From assembly GCF_900101955.1 (NCBI RefSeq), contig NZ_FNAQ01000002.1:248001-312000 (forward strand): 64,000 nt of DNA. Reading direction: 5' to 3'. Below are positions 24,998-34,518 of this stretch, piece by piece. The notes beneath the pieces were generated by a model. The model had not been told where the DNA came from. It saw nothing but the letters and a program-made list of their open reading frames with translations, and searched no databases. Numbering within the stretch: the stretch's first letter is position 1; every line of letters begins with the position of its first letter. This DNA comes from Desulfuromonas thiophila. GTDB lineage: Bacteria > Desulfobacterota > Desulfuromonadia > Desulfuromonadales > Desulfuromonadaceae. The translations under genes and the position numbers were made by a program.

Positions 24998-25025
24998 TTG
25001 CAATAGCGGTTGTGTGCGCTAGACT
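24998..25025 (+). promoter_or_regulatory. possible promoter of the YeeE/YedE pair
   Basis: TTGCAA (24998-25003), 16-bp spacer, TAGACT (25020-25025), 46 bp upstream of the first gene of the pair. Confidence 0.45.
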
Positions 25026-25071
25026 CGCCAAGTAACGTCTGATTTTACGCTGTTTTTACAAGGAGGAAGCG

Positions 25072-25614
25072 ATGAAACGCTGGTTGACCCTGGCGCAGTG
25101 GAATCCCTACCTTGCCGGGGCCTGTGTCGGTATTCTGGCCGTGCTGTCGGTGTTGGTGACCTCCCTGGTGCTGGATAAGGGACAGTACCTTGGTGCTTCG
25201 ACCACTTTCGTGCGGGCTTCGGGCCTGATTGAGCAGGTGGTCAGCCCCGATCATGTGGCCGCCAACAGCTATTTCCAGAAAGAGAAAATCAAGGTGGACT
25301 GGCAGATGCTGTTTGTCATCGGTGTCTTTGGCGGCGCGTTGCTGTCGGCCCGCCTGGGGCGCACCGCCCGTCTCGAATGGGTGCCGCCGGTCTGGCGCGA
25401 ACGCTTCGGCCCCAGTCCGCTGCGGCGTGCCGTTGGCGCCTTCATCGGTGGCTTCATTCTGCTGTTCGGCGCGCGTCTGGCCGGCGGCTGCCCCAGTGGC
25501 CACGGCATGTCGGGCAATATGCAACTGGCCGTCAGCAGTCTGCTGGCGCTGGTTTTCTTCATCCTTGGCGCCGTGCTGGCGGCGCGCCAGATCTACCCGC
25601 CGGGAGACCACTGA
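25072..25614 (+). CDS. YeeE/YedE family membrane protein, first half
   Basis: 180 aa with four or five membrane segments and the signature GARLAGGCPSGHGMSG, whose Cys is the conserved sulfur-compound contact in YeeE (thiosulfate uptake, TsuA). A periplasmic insertion (VSPDHVAANSYFQKEKIKVDW) separates TM2 and TM3. It overlaps the second half-gene by one base (TGATG). The two half-size proteins presumably assemble into one transporter for a sulfur or selenium compound. Confidence 0.85.
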   Translation: MKRWLTLAQWNPYLAGACVGILAVLSVLVTSLVLDKGQYLGASTTFVRASGLIEQVVSPDHVAANSYFQKEKIKVDWQMLFVIGVFGGALLSARLGRTARLEWVPPVWRERFGPSPLRRAVGAFIGGFILLFGARLAGGCPSGHGMSGNMQLAVSSLLALVFFILGAVLAARQIYPPGDH

Positions 25615-26138
25615 TGGAACTGTTTCTGGGACTGATCACCGGGGTGCTGTTCGGCTTCTTTCTGCAAAAAGGCCAGGTATTGCGTTTTGAGCGGCAGGTG
25701 CGTTTCATGCTGCTGCAGGATTTGACCATCATCAAGTTCATGGCCACCGCCGTGCTGGTCGGTATGGTCGGCGTCTATGCCCTGCACGGCCTGGGAGTGA
25801 TTGCCCTGAGTGTCAAAGGCACCGTGGTCGCTGCCCAGATCATGGGCGGACTGCTGTTTGGCGTCGGCTGGGCACTGGCCGGCTTCTGCCCCGGTACCGC
25901 CGTCGGCGCCCTGGCTGAAGGCCGGTTGCATGCCCTTTGGGCCTTGCTGGGCATGCTGTGTGGTGCGGCTGCCTATGCTGAAGCCTACCCGGTGCTGCAA
26001 AAAACCGTGCTTACCTGGGGGGATTACGGCAAAATCACCTTGCCGCAGTTGCTGGGTCTGTCGCCCTGGCTCATTATTGTCGTTTTTATTGCTGCTGCCG
26101 TACCGTTATTGTATCTGGCCGAACGCAAGGGTTTGTAA
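25614..26138 (+). CDS. YeeE/YedE family membrane protein, second half
   Basis: 174 aa with about five membrane segments and the second signature GWALAGFCPGTAVGALAEG, again with a conserved Cys. It is partner to the preceding half; in full-length YeeE/YedE the two repeats are fused. A strong terminator follows. Confidence 0.85.
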   Translation: MELFLGLITGVLFGFFLQKGQVLRFERQVRFMLLQDLTIIKFMATAVLVGMVGVYALHGLGVIALSVKGTVVAAQIMGGLLFGVGWALAGFCPGTAVGALAEGRLHALWALLGMLCGAAAYAEAYPVLQKTVLTWGDYGKITLPQLLGLSPWLIIVVFIAAAVPLLYLAERKGL

Positions 26139-26160
26139 CCAGCCTGTCACGGCGGAGCAG

Positions 26161-26212
26161 ACCAATCAAAAAGCCGGAATGCCCTTGAGGGCATTCCGGC
26201 TTTTTGATTGGT
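26161..26212. terminator. bidirectional terminator between the YedE pair and rhlE
   Basis: A 24-bp perfect stem (26161-26184 / 26189-26212) with loop TTGA and embedded A5/T5 tracts. It serves both converging transcripts. Confidence 0.92.
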
Positions 26213-26239
26213 GTTCTCGTTGTCCTGCTCAGGTCAAGT

Positions 26240-27511
26240 TTAGCGGCGGCTGGCCGTGGAGACTTGACGATCAGTGTTTCTGGATGCACCAGCGCTCCTC
26301 CGGCGGCGGGGTTGCTGGCGATTGCCCGGTGCAGTGGCCGGTCGCGGAGCTGAAGCTTCCGATGAAGCGACCGCAGGGGCGACGAAGCCGCTGACTTGCT
26401 CCTGCGGCAGGCTGCGCTTGAGCAGCCGTTCGATGTCGCGCAGCAGCTTGATTTCATCTGGGCTGACCAGGGAAACGGCTTCACCGCTGTGGCCGGCACG
26501 GCCCGTGCGGCCGATGCGGTGGACGTAGTCTTCCGGCACATTGGGCAACTCGTAGTTGACCACCTGGGGCAACTGATCGATATCGAGCCCGCGGGCGGCG
26601 ATGTCGGTGGCGACCAGGACACGCACCCGTCCGGCCTTGAAGTCGGCCAGAGCCTTGGTCCGGGCGCCCTGACTTTTGTTGCCGTGGATGGCTGCGGAAC
26701 TCAGGCCATCCTTTGCCAGTTGCTCGGCCAGACGATTGGCGCCGTGCTTGGTGCGGGTGAAAACCAGCACCTGCTGCCAGTTGCGTGAGCCGATCAGGTA
26801 GGACAACAGGGCCCGCTTCTGGCTTTTGTCCACCGGATAGACCCGCTGTTCAACGGCTTCAGCCGGGGTGTTGCGCCGGGCCACCTCAATTACCGTCGGA
26901 CGGTTGAGCAGGCCATCGGCCAGGCGGCGGATGTCGTCGGAGAAGGTGGCGGAAAACAACAGGTTCTGGCGGCTGGCCGGCAGCAGGGCCAGTACTCGCC
27001 GGATATCGTGGATAAAGCCCATGTCAAGCATGCGGTCCGCTTCGTCGAGTACAAGAATTTCGACCTGACGAAGATCAAGGCATTGCTGGTTGTGCAGATC
27101 AAGCAGACGGCCCGGCGTGGCGATAAGGATGTCAACACCTTGGCGCAGGGCAGCTTTCTGCGGCACACAGCTGACACCGCCGAAGATGACGGCCGATTTC
27201 AGCGGCAGATGGCGACCGTAGGCGGTGACGCTGTCACCGATCTGGGCGGCCAGTTCGCGAGTCGGGGCCAGAATCAGGGCGCGGATTGGATGACGCCGGC
27301 CACTGAGGCGGCGGGCAGAGAGCTGTTGCAACAGTGGCAGGGTGAAACCAGCGGTTTTACCGGTACCGGTCTGGGCAGCGGCGAGCAGATCGCCTCCGGC
27401 GAGAACGGCAGGGATGGCCTGGCTCTGGATCGGGGTCGGGGTGCTGTAGCCCTGTTCGGCGACGGCACGCACCAGTTCGGCCGACAGGCCGAGTTTGTCA
27501 AACGTATTCAA
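26240..27511 (-). CDS. rhlE: DEAD-box RNA helicase, RhlE type
   Basis: 423 aa. Motifs in order: Q-motif ([26 protein letters not shown]), I AQTGTGKT, Ia [52 protein letters not shown]. The C-terminus is short and Arg-rich. It unwinds short RNA duplexes in ribosome assembly or RNA decay. The TTG at 27511 is chosen (GGAG six bases upstream, start exactly at the Q-motif region); the 64 codons upstream have no homology. It has a long leader (27512-27847 region), as is common for cold-induced helicases. Confidence 0.93.
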   Translation of the reverse strand: MNTFDKLGLSAELVRAVAEQGYSTPTPIQSQAIPAVLAGGDLLAAAQTGTGKTAGFTLPLLQQLSARRLSGRRHPIRALILAPTRELAAQIGDSVTAYGRHLPLKSAVIFGGVSCVPQKAALRQGVDILIATPGRLLDLHNQQCLDLRQVEILVLDEADRMLDMGFIHDIRRVLALLPASRQNLLFSATFSDDIRRLADGLLNRPTVIEVARRNTPAEAVEQRVYPVDKSQKRALLSYLIGSRNWQQVLVFTRTKHGANRLAEQLAKDGLSSAAIHGNKSQGARTKALADFKAGRVRVLVATDIAARGLDIDQLPQVVNYELPNVPEDYVHRIGRTGRAGHSGEAVSLVSPDEIKLLRDIERLLKRSLPQEQVSGFVAPAVASSEASAPRPATAPGNRQQPRRRRSAGASRNTDRQVSTASRR

Positions 27512-27847
27512 AAAAAACTCCAAATAGGGTGGAAGCCCGCCCCTTTGCGGCGCAGTGGCGGCAAAACGGTCAGCGGGGCTGGCGACGCAGGGGAAACCGG
27601 GAAGCCCGGAATTGTGTCGGGGAAGGTTCAGGCAGAAGATCGCAGAGGGGCGAGATACCACAAAAACAACCGGGGACACGTGCGGGTGCCGACCGATGGG
27701 CACCGAAGAAAGCTCAGGCTAACAGTTGTGAGGCTAAAAAGCGAGGGAATTCTGGGCGAGGTCATGCTGAGGCGCTAGAAAGCGCGCCGGCCCTGGCCAG
27801 CATTGTAGCTAAAAGATGCTGGCCAGGGCTTAGGGGGCGGGGAAGGA
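27512..27847. other. 336-bp region between rhlE and the spy-like gene
   Basis: No supported gene. It holds the probable rhlE leader and promoter, and the hairpin ending the spy-like gene (27790-27829). No cold-shock box was identified with confidence. Confidence 0.5.
27790..27829 (-). terminator. hairpin after the spy-like gene
   Basis: A 14-bp perfect stem GCCCTGGCCAGCAT / ATGCTGGCCAGGGC with a 12-nt loop. The T tract is weak on the minus strand (GCTTTCT). Confidence 0.5.
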
Positions 27848-28441
27848 TCAGTCGGTGGTTGGATTGGTGCTGTTGTCGCCGCTGCCAGGCGGGCAGCAGC
27901 CGCGCCGGCCCTGGAATCCCTTGCCGCAGCCTGCCGGGGCATCGTTCTGGCTGGGGCGGCACAGCTGACGCGGGCCGCAGTTGCCGGCGCAGAGGTCGCG
28001 CAGCTTAGCCGCCAGCTCACGTTGTTGCGGGCTCAGGAGCGCATGAATGGCGCTGCGGGTGCGGGCCTGTTCGATCATCAGCTGGGTTTTGAGCTCGGCC
28101 AGTTGTTGAGCGCTGCTCCGCACGGCTTTTTCATTGAACTGGCCGTCACGGCCGGCCTGACGCAACTCCAGGCGCAGGGGTTCCATTTGCTGCTTGAGTT
28201 GCTGGCGCTGCTGGCGGGCATTCTGGCGCAGGATGCGGATCTGTTCGAGCTGGGCGTCGCTCAATTCGAGCACCTGTGCCACCCGCTCATAAAAGGGCTG
28301 CGGGCTGCAGCCGCCCTTGTCCGCCATGGGGTGTTTGAAGCCGGGGCCGGAATGGCCCCCCTGGGGCCAGGCCAGGGCGGAGCCACTGGCCACCAAGCTC
28401 AACAGCAGGGTCAACAGGGTGAGGGTACGGAACTGAGACAT
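27848..28441 (-). CDS. Spy/CpxP-like periplasmic chaperone
   Basis: 197 aa. Signal peptide 1-24 (cleavage near GSALA). Two LTxxQ-type motifs (LSDAQLEQIRILRQ and LLSPQQRELA) frame a basic helical region, as in Spy and CpxP, which hold unfolded envelope proteins and damp the Cpx/Bae response. The C-terminal 40 residues are Cys-, Gly- and Asn-rich (CGKGFQGRRGCCPPG), unlike E. coli Spy, and could bind metal. It is divergent from the baeSR-like pair, the likely regulators. Confidence 0.85.
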   Translation of the reverse strand: MSQFRTLTLLTLLLSLVASGSALAWPQGGHSGPGFKHPMADKGGCSPQPFYERVAQVLELSDAQLEQIRILRQNARQQRQQLKQQMEPLRLELRQAGRDGQFNEKAVRSSAQQLAELKTQLMIEQARTRSAIHALLSPQQRELAAKLRDLCAGNCGPRQLCRPSQNDAPAGCGKGFQGRRGCCPPGSGDNSTNPTTD

Positions 28442-28689
28442 GAGGTTTCTCCTGTGTAAGGGGGGATACGTGGCAGTGATCGCGTTGTTTGGTTGATCTG
28501 TCCTTGCTTCTGGGGATCAGACTAGCGTGGCAATGCGCAAGAAATAGGGAAGAATCGTGGAAAGGTTGAGGCTGGTTCGATTTGTTTTGAACAGCCCCGG
28601 GCGCTATCGCCATAATGAGCGTCAGGCTTCTGCCCTGGCGGTGCGCTCTGGCCGGGGTTTTTATCTCACCTGAACGCGGGAGGTGAACG

Positions 28690-30099
28690 TTGCTGTTTCG
28701 CCTCAAATACAAATGGTTTGCTACCCTGCTGCTGAGTCTGTGTCTCGTGATCATCGGTATGTTCGCTCTGATGCAGTGGAGCTTCGACCGGGGGTTTCTG
28801 CGCTATGTCAACCGCCTGGAGCAGCAGCGGCTGGAGCAGCTGGCGACTCTTCTGGAACAGCATTACCCGTTGCTGGGTGACTGGCAGATGCTGCAGACCA
28901 ATCCGACCTTGTGGCGGCAATTGCTGCGGGCCAGTCTGGTGGAGCCGGAATCGGGTGAGCTGTTGCCGATGGCGGCGCTGCGTCGCCATGGCCCGCCCGA
29001 GGATCTGTTTGCCCGCCGGCTGGTGTTACTCGATGCCAAGGGGCGGCCGGTGGTGCCGGCGGGCCACCGCAGCTGTGCCGAAGAACTCCGGCCATTGCAG
29101 GTTGACGGGCACCTGATCGGTTATCTGGGGCTGGCCTGTCAGCGAAAGGTGGCGTTGCAGCACCAGCTGGTATTTGCCAGTGAGCAGAAACGGGCATTTT
29201 TTCTGATTGCGCTGGCCATGGCGGCCGGTGCCGCGCTGCTGGCGCTACCGCTGGCGGCTGCCATGGTCAGGCGGGTACAGTCTCTGGCGCAGGCCACCCA
29301 TCAGCTGGCAGCAGGTTGTTACAGGGTGCGGGTGGAGGCCCACGCCAACGATGAGTTGGGGCAACTGGCGCGTGATTTTAATGCCCTGGCGCGAACACTG
29401 GAACAGAATGAACAAGCTCGGCGGCGCTGGCTGGCCGACATCTCTCATGAACTGCGTACTCCGCTGGCGGTGCTGCGTGGCGAGATCGAGGCCCTGCAGG
29501 ATGGTCTGCGGCCGTTGGATGCGGCAGCGCTGGCCTCGCTGCAGGGGGAAACGCTGCGGTTGGGGCGACTGGTCGATGATTTGTATCAGCTGTCGCTGTC
29601 GGATCTGGGTGCTCTGACCTACCGTTGGCAGACCCTTGATGCGGTGGCTCTGCTGGTTCAGGTGGGCGAGGAGATGCGCGGCGCTTTTACGCGGGCCGGT
29701 CTGGAACTGTGCTTTGAGTGGCCGCCGGATCTGACAGCCTGGCTGCGGACCGATGGTGACCGGTTGCAGCAACTGTTCAGTAATCTGCTGGCCAACAGCC
29801 TGGCCTATACCGATGGTGGTGGCCGGGTGCGCGTTGCTGCTCACCGCGACGGTGCAGAACTGGTGATCGATGTGCAGGATAGCGCGCCGGGAGTGCCGCA
29901 AGAGAGTCTGCCACGGCTGTTCGAGCGTCTCTACCGGGTGGAGACTTCGCGCAGCCGCGAGTGGGGTGGCGCCGGGCTCGGTTTGTCCATCTGTCGCAGC
30001 ATTGTCGAGGCCCATGGTGGCAGCATACAGGCACGGCCATCACCCCTGGGCGGGGTGTGGATTGAGGTGCGGCTGCCGTTGCAGGAGGAGGGACGATGA
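28690..30099 (+). CDS. sensor histidine kinase, BaeS/CpxA type
   Basis: 469 aa. TM1 (12-29), a periplasmic sensor of about 140 residues, TM2 (170-192), a HAMP domain, the H-box ISHELRTPL (His253), then N, G1 and G2 boxes (NLLANSLAY, DSAPGVPQ, GAGLGLS). The TTG at 28690 follows GGGAGG. It senses envelope stress or an extracellular compound; the ligand is unknown. It overlaps the response-regulator gene by 4 bases and is divergent from a Spy-like gene, as expected for a Bae/Cpx envelope-stress unit. Confidence 0.92.
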   Translation: MLFRLKYKWFATLLLSLCLVIIGMFALMQWSFDRGFLRYVNRLEQQRLEQLATLLEQHYPLLGDWQMLQTNPTLWRQLLRASLVEPESGELLPMAALRRHGPPEDLFARRLVLLDAKGRPVVPAGHRSCAEELRPLQVDGHLIGYLGLACQRKVALQHQLVFASEQKRAFFLIALAMAAGAALLALPLAAAMVRRVQSLAQATHQLAAGCYRVRVEAHANDELGQLARDFNALARTLEQNEQARRRWLADISHELRTPLAVLRGEIEALQDGLRPLDAAALASLQGETLRLGRLVDDLYQLSLSDLGALTYRWQTLDAVALLVQVGEEMRGAFTRAGLELCFEWPPDLTAWLRTDGDRLQQLFSNLLANSLAYTDGGGRVRVAAHRDGAELVIDVQDSAPGVPQESLPRLFERLYRVETSRSREWGGAGLGLSICRSIVEAHGGSIQARPSPLGGVWIEVRLPLQEEGR

Positions 30100-30809
30100 G
30101 TGAGCCGATGGCAGGCCAGGCGAGGGAACCGGCTGGCGCGGGCCGGATTCTGGTGGTTGAGGATGAGCCCAAGCTGGCGGCGTTGCTGCGCGATTATCTG
30201 CGCCAGGCCGGGTTTCGCGTGGAATTGCAGGCCGACGGCGCGGCGGTGGTGGGGCAGATCCGTCACCAGCCGCCGGATCTGCTGTTGCTTGATCTGATGC
30301 TGCCGGGCAGTGATGGCATGGAAATCTGCCGTCAGGTGCGCCAGTTCAGCAGCCTGCCCATTATCATGACCACGGCACGGGTCGAGGAGATCGACCGGTT
30401 GCTGGGGTTGGAACTGGGGGCTGACGATTACATCTGCAAGCCCTACAGCCCGCGCGAGGTCGTGGCGCGGGTGAAGGCAGTGCTGCGCCGCAGCCAGCCG
30501 GAGGGACTGGCCGGCGGCGGTTTGCAACTGGATGCGCTGTCTTACCGGGCCTGGCTTGATGGGCGGGAACTGGGGCTGACAGCCGTGGAATTCAAGCTGC
30601 TGGCGCTGCTGGCGGGTCAGCCGGGCCGGCTGTTTTCGCGCAGCCAGCTGATGGCCCGGATCTATCCGGATGACCGCACGGTCAATGATCGAACCATCGA
30701 CAGCCACATCAAGAAACTGCGCCGCAAGATCGCCGCCATTGATCCAGGGGCCGAGCTGATCCATTCGGTGTATGGCGTCGGTTACCGTTTTGAGCAGCGG
30801 TCGTTGTGA
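30096..30809 (+). CDS. OmpR-family response regulator, BaeR/CpxR type
   Basis: 237 aa. The receiver has Asp22/Asp23-equivalent acidic residues (VEDEP), phosphoacceptor Asp66 (LLDLMLPG) and Lys115. The C-terminal winged helix (LTAVEFKLLALLAGQPGRLFSR...DSHIKKLRRK) binds DNA. An N-terminal extension of about 15 residues is unusual; an alternative start at the internal ATG (codon 5) exists. It is coupled to the kinase. Confidence 0.93.
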   Translation: MSEPMAGQAREPAGAGRILVVEDEPKLAALLRDYLRQAGFRVELQADGAAVVGQIRHQPPDLLLLDLMLPGSDGMEICRQVRQFSSLPIIMTTARVEEIDRLLGLELGADDYICKPYSPREVVARVKAVLRRSQPEGLAGGGLQLDALSYRAWLDGRELGLTAVEFKLLALLAGQPGRLFSRSQLMARIYPDDRTVNDRTIDSHIKKLRRKIAAIDPGAELIHSVYGVGYRFEQRSL

Positions 30810-30821
30810 GGTTGCCTGGGC

Positions 30822-31103
30822 TCAGGCCTCCGGCAAGACCTTTTTCCATGGCTGGATGCTGACCTGGGCAAACAGGCCGGCCTGGGCGTAGGGGTCGTTG
30901 CGGGCGAACTCCTGGGCAGCGGCCAGATCGGCGCAGTCGAGGATGACGACGGAACCATTCATATCGCCCTGTTCATCGAGGGTCGGGCCAGCGGCAAACA
31001 GCCGTTCTCCCAGATTTTTGAGGTAAGCGACGTGCGCTGGCCGGTTCTGTTGACGCACGGCCAGTTGGCCTGGCTTGTCCTGGGCATGGATGACATACAG
31101 CAT
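30822..31103 (-). CDS. YciI-like protein
   Basis: 93 aa, ferredoxin-like YCII fold: MLYVIHAQDKPG, R/HxAYLKNLG, GSVVILDCADLAAAQEFARNDPYAQAGLF. The family includes small hydrolase or dehalogenase-like proteins; the typical Asp in the DPY segment is present. It is 22 bp after ptsP on the same strand, so co-transcription is likely. Confidence 0.88.
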   Translation of the reverse strand: MLYVIHAQDKPGQLAVRQQNRPAHVAYLKNLGERLFAAGPTLDEQGDMNGSVVILDCADLAAAQEFARNDPYAQAGLFAQVSIQPWKKVLPEA

Positions 31104-31125
31104 AAAAGGAACCTCCTTGAACGGG

Positions 31126-33471
31126 TCAGGCAGAACAGGGCAGACAGGCGGAAGCGGTTTGCTGAGAGGCCGACCGCATCCGTTCGAGAAGGCTGCTCAG
31201 CTGTGTGCGGATGGCACTGCTGTCGCTCATCAGCAGCACCTGCTCGGCGGTTTCCGCCGCTTGGCCGCTGTCAATATCGGCCAGCAGGGCCTTGATGCGC
31301 GGGATAAAGGGCGCGACAATGGAAAACTCTCGAATTCCCAGCCCCAGCAGTAAGAGGAAATGCAGGGGGTCGGTAGCCATCTCGCCGCAGATGCAGATGC
31401 CCTTGCCCTGCTGGCGGGCACAGCTGCATACCTGGTGGATGGCCTGCACCACAGCGGGATGCAGTGGGTTGTAGTACTTGTTGACCAGCGGGTTGTTGCG
31501 GTCGGCGGCCAGCATATACTGAATCAGATCGTTGGTACCCAGAGCGAAGAAGTCGACCTCGCGGGCCAGAAAGGCACACAGCTGCACCGCTGAGGGCACC
31601 TCGATCATCACGCCAAGGGGAATGTCGTCAGCAAAGGGATGACCTTGCTGGCACAGGTTGGCCTTGGCTTCGGTCACGACCTGTTTACAGGCACGCAATT
31701 CTTCGATGCCGGAGATCATCGGGAACAGCAATTTGACCGGGCCGTGGTGACTGGCCATCAGAATGGCTTCAATCTGGGTGCGGAAGATATCAGGATTGTC
31801 GAGAGATACCCGCACCGACCGCCAGCCCATAAAGGGGTTGTCTTCCTCCGGCGGCTTGAAGTAGGGCAGGGCCTTGTCGCCACCGATGTCGAGGGTGCGG
31901 ATGGTGACCGGCGCGCCGGCGAAACTCTCGACGATCTTGCGGTAGAGCAGGTACTGATCCTGCCGGTCGGGGAAGGTGTTGCGTGTCATGTAAGGGAATT
32001 CAGTGCGGTACAGACCGACGCCCTCGGCGCCGTTGCGTAGGGCGATGGCGACATCGCTGATCAGACCGATGTTGGCCCGCAGGGTCACCCGCACGCCGTC
32101 GGCGGACAGGGCCGACCGATCGCGAAATTCATTGATGCGGTCGAGCTCGCGATCGCAGTCCTTTTCCAGCCGGCGGTATTCATCGATGATGGCGGGGGCC
32201 GGTCGTACGAACAGGCAACCGGAGTTGCCATCAACAATGACAAAGTTGCCCGGTTCCGCCGCCCGGCAGGCGCCCCTGACGCCGACTAGGGCCGGAATGC
32301 CGAGGGATTTGGCCATGATTACGGCGTGGGAATTCTGTTCGCCGGTTTCGGTGACAATGCCGAGCAATTTGTCATGATCAAGCACCGCCATGTCCGAAGG
32401 CAAAATCTCGCGTGCCAGCAGGATGCCCTTCTGCTTGAGCTGGAGGGTCTGGTTTTCCTTGCCAGTCAGATTGGCCAGCAGGCGCCGGCCAATGTCCATG
32501 GCGTCGCTGGCCCGTTCACGCAGGTAGGGGTCCTCCATGCGCGAAAAGGCCTCGGTGTAGCTGGTGATGACCTTCTTCAAGGCGTAAGGCGCGCTGTGGC
32601 CGCTCTGAATCTCGCTGGCCAGTTGATCCTGGAAGGCGCGATCCTCTAGGATCATCAGATGGGTGTGGAAGATGGCGGCATCCTCTTCCGACAGCCGTTC
32701 GGCTACCCGCTTTTCCAGAAACAGGGTCTGGATACGGGTTTCTTCCAAGGCATCGTGCAGGCGGCGCAGTTCCTGATGGACGTCGACATCGATTTCGTCG
32801 AGCAGGTCGGCAAAGCCGCATTGTTCATCAAGAATGTAGGCTGGGCCGGAAACCACGCCGGGATAGGCGACGGTGCCGCGCAGGGCCGCGCCCAAGGGTT
32901 CCTGGGGCTGTGGCGAGGCGGGCGCGAGCAGTTTGGCGCGGGTGACCTGGTTGATCGAATTCAGCAGGCGGGCGTTGGTGACCACCGCCGATACCTGAAA
33001 GGCGATGGTCGACAGGGCGCTGATTTCCGTGGCGGTGAAGGCCCGTTGCTCGGTGGTCTGCAGGGTGATAACGCCAATGGGCTGACGCCGTTCAAGCAGG
33101 GGAATCGCCAGAAAAGTGCGGAAGCGTTCCTCACGTGTTTCGCGGAAGTAGAGATAGCGGGGATGTTCTTCCGGATTGAGGATGGAGACCGGCCGGCCTT
33201 CCTCGATGGCCATGCTGGCCAGACCTTCGCCCAGCCGCATACTGACCTTGCCGATGGTTTCGCGCGGCAGCCCCTCGGTGGCGTGTAACACCAGCGTAGC
33301 GCCGTCCTCCTCCAGCAGATAGATGGAGCAGACCTCTGATTTCATCCGCCGTGCCACCAACGACACAATATTGTCGAGGGTTTCGTGCAGATCGTGCGAC
33401 TGCAGGATCAGCGTGCTGATGTCTTCCAGCGTGCTGATTGAAAGCCGGTCTGAGATTGCTCGCTGTTCCAT
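31126..33471 (-). CDS. ptsP: phosphoenolpyruvate-protein phosphotransferase PtsP (EI-Ntr)
   Basis: 781 aa. An N-terminal GAF domain (about 15-175) is followed by EI domains: the phosphorylated His382 in NSHAVIMAKSLGIPA, the PEP-binding TIM barrel with YRTEFPYM, RTLDIGGDK, FGTND-like FALGTNDLIQY, and the active Cys in CICGEMA. It starts the nitrogen phosphotransfer chain from PEP to NPr and EIIA-Ntr. The partners are not in this window. It lies between a cytidylate-kinase-like gene and yciI, all minus strand with short gaps. Confidence 0.95.
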   Translation of the reverse strand: MEQRAISDRLSISTLEDISTLILQSHDLHETLDNIVSLVARRMKSEVCSIYLLEEDGATLVLHATEGLPRETIGKVSMRLGEGLASMAIEEGRPVSILNPEEHPRYLYFRETREERFRTFLAIPLLERRQPIGVITLQTTEQRAFTATEISALSTIAFQVSAVVTNARLLNSINQVTRAKLLAPASPQPQEPLGAALRGTVAYPGVVSGPAYILDEQCGFADLLDEIDVDVHQELRRLHDALEETRIQTLFLEKRVAERLSEEDAAIFHTHLMILEDRAFQDQLASEIQSGHSAPYALKKVITSYTEAFSRMEDPYLRERASDAMDIGRRLLANLTGKENQTLQLKQKGILLAREILPSDMAVLDHDKLLGIVTETGEQNSHAVIMAKSLGIPALVGVRGACRAAEPGNFVIVDGNSGCLFVRPAPAIIDEYRRLEKDCDRELDRINEFRDRSALSADGVRVTLRANIGLISDVAIALRNGAEGVGLYRTEFPYMTRNTFPDRQDQYLLYRKIVESFAGAPVTIRTLDIGGDKALPYFKPPEEDNPFMGWRSVRVSLDNPDIFRTQIEAILMASHHGPVKLLFPMISGIEELRACKQVVTEAKANLCQQGHPFADDIPLGVMIEVPSAVQLCAFLAREVDFFALGTNDLIQYMLAADRNNPLVNKYYNPLHPAVVQAIHQVCSCARQQGKGICICGEMATDPLHFLLLLGLGIREFSIVAPFIPRIKALLADIDSGQAAETAEQVLLMSDSSAIRTQLSSLLERMRSASQQTASACLPCSA

Positions 33472-33505
33472 AAAATCGGCCTGGCCGGACGGCGGTGACG
33501 AAGGA

Positions 33506-34333
33506 TCAGACTTCTTTGGGATTGAGATGGTAGGCGAACACCTTGAGGCGGTCGTCGACCCGCAGTTTGGGGGCCAGTCCGGCGATCAGACGCTGGATGG
33601 CGCGCCGCTCGTCCTCGCTGTGGATATGGCCTTCGAGACGAATTTCACTGCCGTCGATATTCACCTGCAGGTGGTGCCCTTCAATCTCCGCTGACTTGAG
33701 AATGGCGATTTCAATCCTCTTGCGCAGCAGCAGATCCTGCAGCCGGGTGCGCGAAGGCTCGTCGAGGCAGCGCAGATTGTTCTCCTGCAGTCCCTGACAG
33801 ATCAATTCAACAGCCATATCTTCGGAGATCTTGGCGGTGTTGATGATCAGATCGTAAGCATAGGGATCGTTCCAGTCGCGATCGAAATAGTATTTGATGA
33901 AGCCGGCGCGCTGCTGGTCGCTTTTGCGCACCAGAATGCGCGAAAGATCCGGATCGAGCCATTCGCGTTCGGCCCAGCGTTCCACCCGCAATTCGAAGGG
34001 CGCGATGATCCGGGTGCTGAAGATGCAGGAAACGCCATCAAGAATGTCCTGACCACCGCGACCGTAGATGATGACATTGTCCTTGAGAGCGTATTCCAGA
34101 ATGATCTGCTGGATATGCAGCATGTCGATTTCGATGCGGGCATCCAGGCTTTCAACGAAGGCCGGTGGTTTCTCGTCGGCGGTTTCAAGAGCCTCTTCCG
34201 ACAGGCCGTATTTTTCCGCCACCTGCAGAATGGCATCGCCATCAACCAGGGTATAACCGAGTTTGTCTGCCAGGGCGCGGGCGATAATGGAGCCGCCGCT
34301 ACCCATTTCACGCGATATTGTGACAATGGCCAT
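33506..34333 (-). CDS. cytidylate-kinase-like protein with BON-type C-terminal domain
   Basis: 275 aa. Residues 1-190 match the cytidylate-kinase-like family: MAIVTISREMGSGGSIIARALADKLGY replaces the classical Walker A with a Gly/Ser-rich loop, and IIYGRGGQDIL and R(V/E)xWAxRE follow. Residues 200-270 (LLRKRIEIAILKSAEIEGHHLQV...GSEIRLEGHIHSEDERRAI) resemble a BON domain. This fusion next to ptsP is notable; the substrate is unknown. It is upstream of ptsP with a 34-bp gap. Confidence 0.82.
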   Translation of the reverse strand: MAIVTISREMGSGGSIIARALADKLGYTLVDGDAILQVAEKYGLSEEALETADEKPPAFVESLDARIEIDMLHIQQIILEYALKDNVIIYGRGGQDILDGVSCIFSTRIIAPFELRVERWAEREWLDPDLSRILVRKSDQQRAGFIKYYFDRDWNDPYAYDLIINTAKISEDMAVELICQGLQENNLRCLDEPSRTRLQDLLLRKRIEIAILKSAEIEGHHLQVNIDGSEIRLEGHIHSEDERRAIQRLIAGLAPKLRVDDRLKVFAYHLNPKEV

Positions 34334-34518
34334 CGTTCTTCCCCTTGATGTTGAATAAAATCAGAACATTGCAAAACCTGGCGATTCTAGCAACAGCTTC
34401 GCCGGTTGACAAGCGATTCCTCCGTGCTGCAAAGGTAGGGCCTGTCTGTGGCCTGGCCAACAGCGCAAACGCTGTTTCCCTGACCTCAGCTGGTTCTTGC
34501 CAGAGTCTGCGCTGCCGG

